From the NCBI GenBank assembly GCA_035275405.1, contig DATEMU010000015.1, positions 558,001 through 622,000 on the forward strand: a stretch of DNA of 64,000 bases, in the 5' to 3' direction. A model generated the notes under the pieces. It was not told the DNA's origin. It did no database searches and saw nothing but the letters and a program-made list of their open reading frames with translations. Positions 59,273-64,000 of the stretch are shown one piece after another (the stretch's first letter is position 1; each line of letters begins with the position of its first letter). This stretch comes from Phycisphaerae bacterium (GTDB lineage: Bacteria > Planctomycetota > Phycisphaerae > UBA1845 > UTPLA1). The translations under genes were made by a program, and so were the position numbers.

Positions 59273-60997
59273 ATGACTACGCGCACCGAACACCCCTCCG
59301 ACTCTCCCTCCTTGGCCAAGGGCGAAACGTCACTAGTCGATGCCGCATTGCAACAGATGGGGGCAATCCCGGCGGGAGGGACAACGGAAACCGTGCCCGC
59401 CACAGGCGAGTCGCCTTCCCGCGTCCCCGCCGGCGATTCCCTCGCCGCGGATATATTCAAAGGATACCAGTTAGTTCGCAAGATTCATGGCGGTGGCCAA
59501 GGCGTCGTCTATCAGGCCCTTCAAGAGAGCACCGGCAAGAAGGTCGCCCTGAAAGTCTTCCGCGAAGGCCCCTTTTCGGATCCGCGCAATCGATCGCGGA
59601 TCGAACTGGGCGTCCGCATCCTCAGCGAACTGAACCACCCAAACATCGTGCGCATCATCGATAGTGGTGAGGCCGGCGGGGCGATGTTCTATGTCATGGA
59701 TTACATCGCAGGCCACGCGCTGGATGACTGGCTCGAGCGTCGGCGTGGTTCATCCCTGGTAACTCCGCCCACCGCGCCGCAACCCGGAAGACGTACATCT
59801 TGGCGAAGCGCCCGATTATCATCGCGTCGACAGCACCAAGACATCGAGGAACTCGTTCGCCTCTTCATCAAGGTCTGCGATGCCGTCAACGCCGCCCACC
59901 TTCGCGGCGTCATCCACCGCGATCTGAAGCCGGGCAACATCTGTATTGACGAGCGTGGTGAGCCGCTCATCCTCGACTTCGACCTGGCCAAGATCGTGTT
60001 CGGCGACCTGGACCCCCGGGGGCGATTCGTGGATATGACCCAGACTGGGGAGTTTCTGGGATCGCTGCGCTGGGCGAGCCCCGAACAGGTCGAGCGAATT
60101 CCCGGCAAGATTGATACCCGCACCGACGTCTATGCCCTCGGTGTCATTCTCTTCGAGATGCTGACCGGTCAGTCGCCGTATCCGGTCCTGGGCACCCGTC
60201 GCGACGTCGAAGACCGAATCTTGAATTCCGACCCCTTGCGCCCCAGCCACCTTCGACGGCAGATTGACAGTGATCTGGATACGATCGTGCTCAAAAGCCT
60301 CTCCAAGCAGCGCGAACGGCGTTATCCCTCGGCCGGTGTGTTGGCGGACGACCTTCGATCTTTCCTGGCCGGCGCGCCGATCAGCGCCCGTCGGGATAGT
60401 ACCTGGTATTTGGTTCGGAAGCTCGCTCGGCGCCACGCCCTGTTAACAGTCATGTTTTCATCCGTTATCGTCACGCTGATCAGCGCGACCGCCATCAGCA
60501 TTCATTTCTATCGCAACGAGCGCCAGGCGTCGGACGTATTACAGAAGACCGCGGAAGAGGCCGCCGAGGATGCCCGAGGCTCACAAGCACGGGCTCGATT
60601 AGCCCAGCTTCAAGTCCAGCGCATGGCCCTGGGGTGGTTCCTCCTCGAATGGCATGCCGATCGTATTCAATACGCGAAAAAGATTCGGGATCAGGTGCCC
60701 CCTGGCACAGCCGAATTCAGCGCCATGCAATTCTTGCTCGACCCGACCTGGCCCGAAGAGCGATTTCTGGCCCAACTCGCCGCGGAAGAAACTCCGATGG
60801 GCTATTTCGTCGTGGGCGAACGGCTCTTGAAGGCCGGCCGCACGAAAGATGCCCAGGATGCTTACGCCAAATGCTCGCAATCATCCGGGCCGAATTGGTA
60901 TTCCACGGCGGCGGAGGCGCGCCTTCACCAACTTGAACTGCAAGTGGGGGCCGATCATGAGGAGGATTTATCGCGGAAGGAGGAACTGCGACCATGA
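59273..60997 (+). CDS. Membrane Ser/Thr protein kinase, 574 aa
   Basis: Residues about 62-370 form a Hanks-type kinase: IHGGGQGVVYQA, VALKVFREG, HRDLKPGN, DFDLAK (the DFG Gly is replaced by Asp), then SLRWASPEQ. An Arg/Ser/Pro-rich insert lies before the catalytic loop (about 160-190). A membrane span follows (LLTVMFSSVIVTLISATAIS), then a coiled coil and a short TPR-like end (RLLKAGRTKDAQDAYAKC), so the sensor part is much shorter than in the other kinases here. The stop overlaps the prepilin ATG (ATGA). The atypical DFD may lower magnesium binding. Confidence 0.9.
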   Translation: MTTRTEHPSDSPSLAKGETSLVDAALQQMGAIPAGGTTETVPATGESPSRVPAGDSLAADIFKGYQLVRKIHGGGQGVVYQALQESTGKKVALKVFREGPFSDPRNRSRIELGVRILSELNHPNIVRIIDSGEAGGAMFYVMDYIAGHALDDWLERRRGSSLVTPPTAPQPGRRTSWRSARLSSRRQHQDIEELVRLFIKVCDAVNAAHLRGVIHRDLKPGNICIDERGEPLILDFDLAKIVFGDLDPRGRFVDMTQTGEFLGSLRWASPEQVERIPGKIDTRTDVYALGVILFEMLTGQSPYPVLGTRRDVEDRILNSDPLRPSHLRRQIDSDLDTIVLKSLSKQRERRYPSAGVLADDLRSFLAGAPISARRDSTWYLVRKLARRHALLTVMFSSVIVTLISATAISIHFYRNERQASDVLQKTAEEAAEDARGSQARARLAQLQVQRMALGWFLLEWHADRIQYAKKIRDQVPPGTAEFSAMQFLLDPTWPEERFLAQLAAEETPMGYFVVGERLLKAGRTKDAQDAYAKCSQSSGPNWYSTAAEARLHQLELQVGADHEEDLSRKEELRP

Positions 60998-61788
60998 AAT
61001 CCACGGTTTCGAGGAACGGTCAAACTCACTCGCCTCGCTCGGCCTTCACGTTGGTAGAAGTGCTCGTCGTCATCGCCATCGTCTCGTTGCTGATCGCCAT
61101 CCTCTTCCCAGCGATGTCCGCGGCGCGGCGAAGCGGACGGCGAACGCAGTGCCAATCCAACCTTCGTCAACTCGCCACGGCCTGGAATGTCTATCTCGAC
61201 GACAGCGGGGGACTCTTCTATCAGGGCATGAACGCCTACTTCAACTACGGCGGCATCCAAGGCAAGGGTGCAGCGCAGTTTGCGGTTCCCAAGCCGCTCA
61301 ACCGGCATTTAGGATTCGAGGCCGTCCAGCCAAGCGGCGCCGAAGTCTTTCGATGCCCGGCCGATACAGGCAGCCGCACGGCCAAGCCAACGGCCTTCAC
61401 GTATTACGGTACCAGCTACATGGCCAACCCCTTTGTCATCGGACAAGATCAGTATCCCGAGTTGCCTCTCGCCGATCCTTGCTACAGCCTGGTGATGAAG
61501 GTCAACAAGCGCCTCAAGAACCTGACCCGCCCCAAGGCATCGACGGATAGCGCCCGCTTGATTCTTTTCGGCGACCTTGGGTGGTATGCGGCCTGGTGGC
61601 GTTATACAAGCGAGCGGATCGAGTGGCATGGAAGTCCATATAGCCACAACCTGGCCTTCCTGGACGGTCATGCGGATTTTGTCCGCATCCGGAAGAATCT
61701 GTTTGTGTCCGACGAATTCGCGCTCCTTCCGTTCGCAGATCTGGCGGACGACGCCGTTGCTTGTCAGCAGGAGATTCCGACGCCGTGA
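60994..61788 (+). CDS. Type IV prepilin/pseudopilin-like protein with H-x9-DG motif
   Basis: A class III signal is present: SAFTLVEVLVVIAIVSLLIA, with prepilin-peptidase cleavage expected before the Phe and Glu five residues later. The mature head (CQSNLRQLATAWNVYLDDSG ... EVFRCPADTGS) matches the large planctomycete prepilin-like family, and HNLAFLDGHADFVRI near the C-terminus carries the characteristic DG-H motif. 264 residues. The start overlaps the kinase stop (ATGA) and the stop overlaps the next start (GTGA), so expression is locked to the kinase and to the surface protein. Exported; probably a pseudopilin or surface protein. Confidence 0.9.
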   Translation: MKSTVSRNGQTHSPRSAFTLVEVLVVIAIVSLLIAILFPAMSAARRSGRRTQCQSNLRQLATAWNVYLDDSGGLFYQGMNAYFNYGGIQGKGAAQFAVPKPLNRHLGFEAVQPSGAEVFRCPADTGSRTAKPTAFTYYGTSYMANPFVIGQDQYPELPLADPCYSLVMKVNKRLKNLTRPKASTDSARLILFGDLGWYAAWWRYTSERIEWHGSPYSHNLAFLDGHADFVRIRKNLFVSDEFALLPFADLADDAVACQQEIPTP

Positions 61789-64000
61789 AATCTTTCGTAT
61801 TGAGCTTCAGCCGCACTCAACACACTCCTCGAATTGGCGTTGTCGCGGCCCTTCTCATCTACCTGACCAGTATACAAGTCAAGGGACAGTCATTTAACAT
61901 CGATGTGGGAACGGAGGTCGCCGGTGCGCCGGGCCGTGGTGCTCCGGCGACCTCATTCGCCGGGGCGGCGGGCCAGATCGGGAATTGGAACGAGATCACA
62001 GGTACAACTACGGGGCCATTTTTGCTCGTCGGGCTCGATGGCAGTGCAAGCGGCGCTAGCGTGACTCGCAGCACTGGCACTGGCGGCAACTTTGGATTCA
62101 AAAATCAGAGCGCGACGGGCAACTATGCAAAGCTCCTGAACGACGCCCAGGACATCGGCGGCGTCGGCCAGAGTATAACGTATACGTTTGACGGCCTAGC
62201 CGTCGGAGCTTATCAGGTGTTTACGTACGCGGTTGCCCCTGATAACGCTGATTATCGAGTCAATGTGGACGTGACAGGCCATACTAACACTCCCACTCAG
62301 ACAGTCGGCGGAGCGATTCCTCGGAATACTTTCTTGTCCGGTGAGACCCATTCTACGCATAACGTTGCCGTGGGTAACGGTGATGCATTGGTCATCGCCG
62401 TTGCAACGACGACCGGATTCGGCCGCGTTTCTGGAATCCAAGTCCGCAAGATTCAATTTACCAACCGTTGCTTTGTACACGCTGCGGCCTCGGGAGCTAA
62501 TGACGGCACAGATTGGGTCAATGCACTAACCGATCTGCAATCCGCCCTGAACGCGGCCTCTATTGGCGCATGCGGGGAGATCTGGGTGGCAGCCGGGAAT
62601 TACAACCCCTCGCAGCGGACATCACCTTTAGACCCACGCAGCGCGACGTTTAGGCTCTTCAATACAGTCGCCCTGTATGGCGGCTTCTCGGGAATCGAGA
62701 CGAGTCTTTCGCAGAGGGATCCCGTCGTGAACGTTACGACGCTGAACGGTAACATCGACAACGTATATCACGTTGTGACCGCCAGTAATACAGATGCCTC
62801 AGCGGTTCTGGACGGATTTATTATCAGCGGAGGCATTGCTGACTTGTCGCACCGACCTGGCTTGTCCAGTTGCGGAGCTGGCATGCTCATTGATAGCGGC
62901 AGTCCGACAATTGCGAACTGTACGTTTAGCGGTAATCGTGCATTTCGGGGTGCCGGGGTGTACAATTATGGAGGTAACCCAACTCTTACCAACTGTGCAT
63001 TTGGCGGCAATTCCGTAGAACCGATATTCCAGGTCGTTGAAGGCTCGGTGTTTGGGTACCTAGGATCCGGCGGCGGGTTTTGTAACGTGCAAGGAGGAGC
63101 GATTCTCGATGGCTGCACGTTCACGGGCAATGAGGCTCGATGGGGCGACTCAGGTTGGCCTTGGTTCCTAGCTGCCGAATGCGATGCAGGCGGAGTTTAT
63201 AATGAGTCCGGAGTGCTCACGCTCTCTAATTGTATTTTCTTGGAGAACTATTCAGCAGGTATTGGAGGAGGAATGGGCAACATGGGGGAGTGCGTGCTTG
63301 TAAGCTGCGATTTTCTAAACAACGAGGCAGGAGCTGGCGGAGGCCTCGCAGTGGGTGGTCTTGCCAACACGTCCGTCATGAATTGCAACTTTATCGGCAA
63401 TCACGCGCTTGCGGGAGGCGGTGCCTATGTCCATGGACTGAATTGGTCGCCGTTTTTTGATTGTGTATTCGTCGGAAACTCCGCAGACAACTTTGGGGAC
63501 GAATTCGCTTCGAACTTTGGAAACCCGACAATAAACGATCTAACACTGCGCGGTAGGGATGCGTCCCCGGCTTCGAGCGCCTACATTTCATATTCAACGT
63601 TGACCTTAACGGACCCGCTCGGCGGACTGGTTCTGGACGGAGGGACGAGCGCTCGCATGGACCTCCGCCGAAGCGTGATTGCAGGGCCGGGCACCTTGCG
63701 TGTGGAAACTGGGGCAACTCTGCGAGTCCTAGCTGGCGATGCTTCGACTTTCGAACCCGCCACTATTCGCACCAACGTCGTGGGAACAGGCGAAATTCTT
63801 GTCGGCGCTGGGCAGGAGTTACTCGTAGAAGGCGGAGCGGTCGTTGACATGGGCGGCGCCTCCGGCGGCGGCTGCGCAGACCCGGCACAGGCCTCCAACT
63901 GGGGCCGGATCGAGGTCAACGGCCAACTCGTGGTCCGAGATTCTACCATCCGTAACACAAACGTTGATGTGCTGTCAGGCGACCTGAGCGATTTGACGGA
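61785..64000 (+). CDS. Secreted right-handed beta-helix (Pmp-like) surface protein, 3' end outside the window
   Basis: An uninterrupted frame of 738 codons runs from GTG at 61785 to the window end. The GTG overlaps the prepilin stop (GTGA). The N-terminus (VKSFVLSFSRTQHTPRIGVV ... ALLIYLTSIQVKGQS) is a signal peptide. A beta domain (about 35-215) precedes a segment typical of planctomycete surface proteins (GTDWVNALTDLQSALNAAS ... IWVAAGNY). From about residue 330 there are parallel beta-helix turns with the polymorphic-membrane-protein signature: GGG or GAG followed by Y/N-rich turns, and C-x-F-x-x-N (NCTFSGN, GCTFTGN, NCNFIGN). Likely a surface adhesin. Confidence 0.88.
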   Translation, partial: MKSFVLSFSRTQHTPRIGVVAALLIYLTSIQVKGQSFNIDVGTEVAGAPGRGAPATSFAGAAGQIGNWNEITGTTTGPFLLVGLDGSASGASVTRSTGTGGNFGFKNQSATGNYAKLLNDAQDIGGVGQSITYTFDGLAVGAYQVFTYAVAPDNADYRVNVDVTGHTNTPTQTVGGAIPRNTFLSGETHSTHNVAVGNGDALVIAVATTTGFGRVSGIQVRKIQFTNRCFVHAAASGANDGTDWVNALTDLQSALNAASIGACGEIWVAAGNYNPSQRTSPLDPRSATFRLFNTVALYGGFSGIETSLSQRDPVVNVTTLNGNIDNVYHVVTASNTDASAVLDGFIISGGIADLSHRPGLSSCGAGMLIDSGSPTIANCTFSGNRAFRGAGVYNYGGNPTLTNCAFGGNSVEPIFQVVEGSVFGYLGSGGGFCNVQGGAILDGCTFTGNEARWGDSGWPWFLAAECDAGGVYNESGVLTLSNCIFLENYSAGIGGGMGNMGECVLVSCDFLNNEAGAGGGLAVGGLANTSVMNCNFIGNHALAGGGAYVHGLNWSPFFDCVFVGNSADNFGDEFASNFGNPTINDLTLRGRDASPASSAYISYSTLTLTDPLGGLVLDGGTSARMDLRRSVIAGPGTLRVETGATLRVLAGDASTFEPATIRTNVVGTGEILVGAGQELLVEGGAVVDMGGASGGGCADPAQASNWGRIEVNGQLVVRDSTIRNTNVDVLSGDLSDLT

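Overview
The window looks like chromosome from a planctomycete, most likely a Phycisphaerae-type lineage. The lineage signals are PEP-CTERM sorting tails, four ECF sigma factor / membrane Ser-Thr kinase pairs in 64 kb, a type IV prepilin-like protein with an H-x9-DG motif, and very large secreted mosaic proteins built from dockerin-like pairs, thrombospondin type 3 calcium repeats, FG-GAP, LamG and RHS modules. The taxonomy is inferred from gene content only.

Layout. 1-5.7 kb: a four-gene plus-strand cluster (membrane patatin-like phospholipase cut by the window start, alpha/beta hydrolase, two unknown proteins). 5.7-23.3 kb: secreted proteins alternating with regulators: an Ig/TSP3 protein, a sigma factor with a small partner, a decayed subtilase, a LamG/dockerin protein, a kinase plus ECF sigma, an FG-GAP protein and an integrase remnant. 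Three diverged copies of an unexplained repeat lie here. 23.6-30.3 kb: a 2234-residue RHS/YD protein with foreign domains inserted in its core and a Cys-rich tail.

30.6-50.7 kb is the most interesting part. It holds the scattered pieces of one G+C-rich plus-strand locus encoding a compact ubiquitin-like conjugation pathway: a 75-residue ThiS/MoaD-type beta-grasp protein (33681), an E2-like UBC domain fused to a ten-CxxC RING-like domain (39200), a JAB/JAMM isopeptidase overlapping it out of frame (40164) and a ThiF/E1-type adenylating enzyme (49766). A PD-(D/E)XK nuclease, small membrane proteins and a phage-terminase-like remnant lie upstream. Three planctomycete-style blocks interrupt the locus: kinase + sigma + secreted protein (34.0-38.9 kb), sigma + kinase through PEP-CTERM protein (41.07-49.5 kb), and a PEP-CTERM protein (50.7 kb). 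One block has visibly cut a small operon gene (41008-41069).

51.6-57.9 kb: a 2089-residue subtilase with nested inserted domains. 58.5-64 kb: a tightly coupled operon of ECF sigma, Ser/Thr kinase, prepilin-like protein and a beta-helix surface protein that runs off the window end. No rRNA, tRNA or CRISPR array was recognised.
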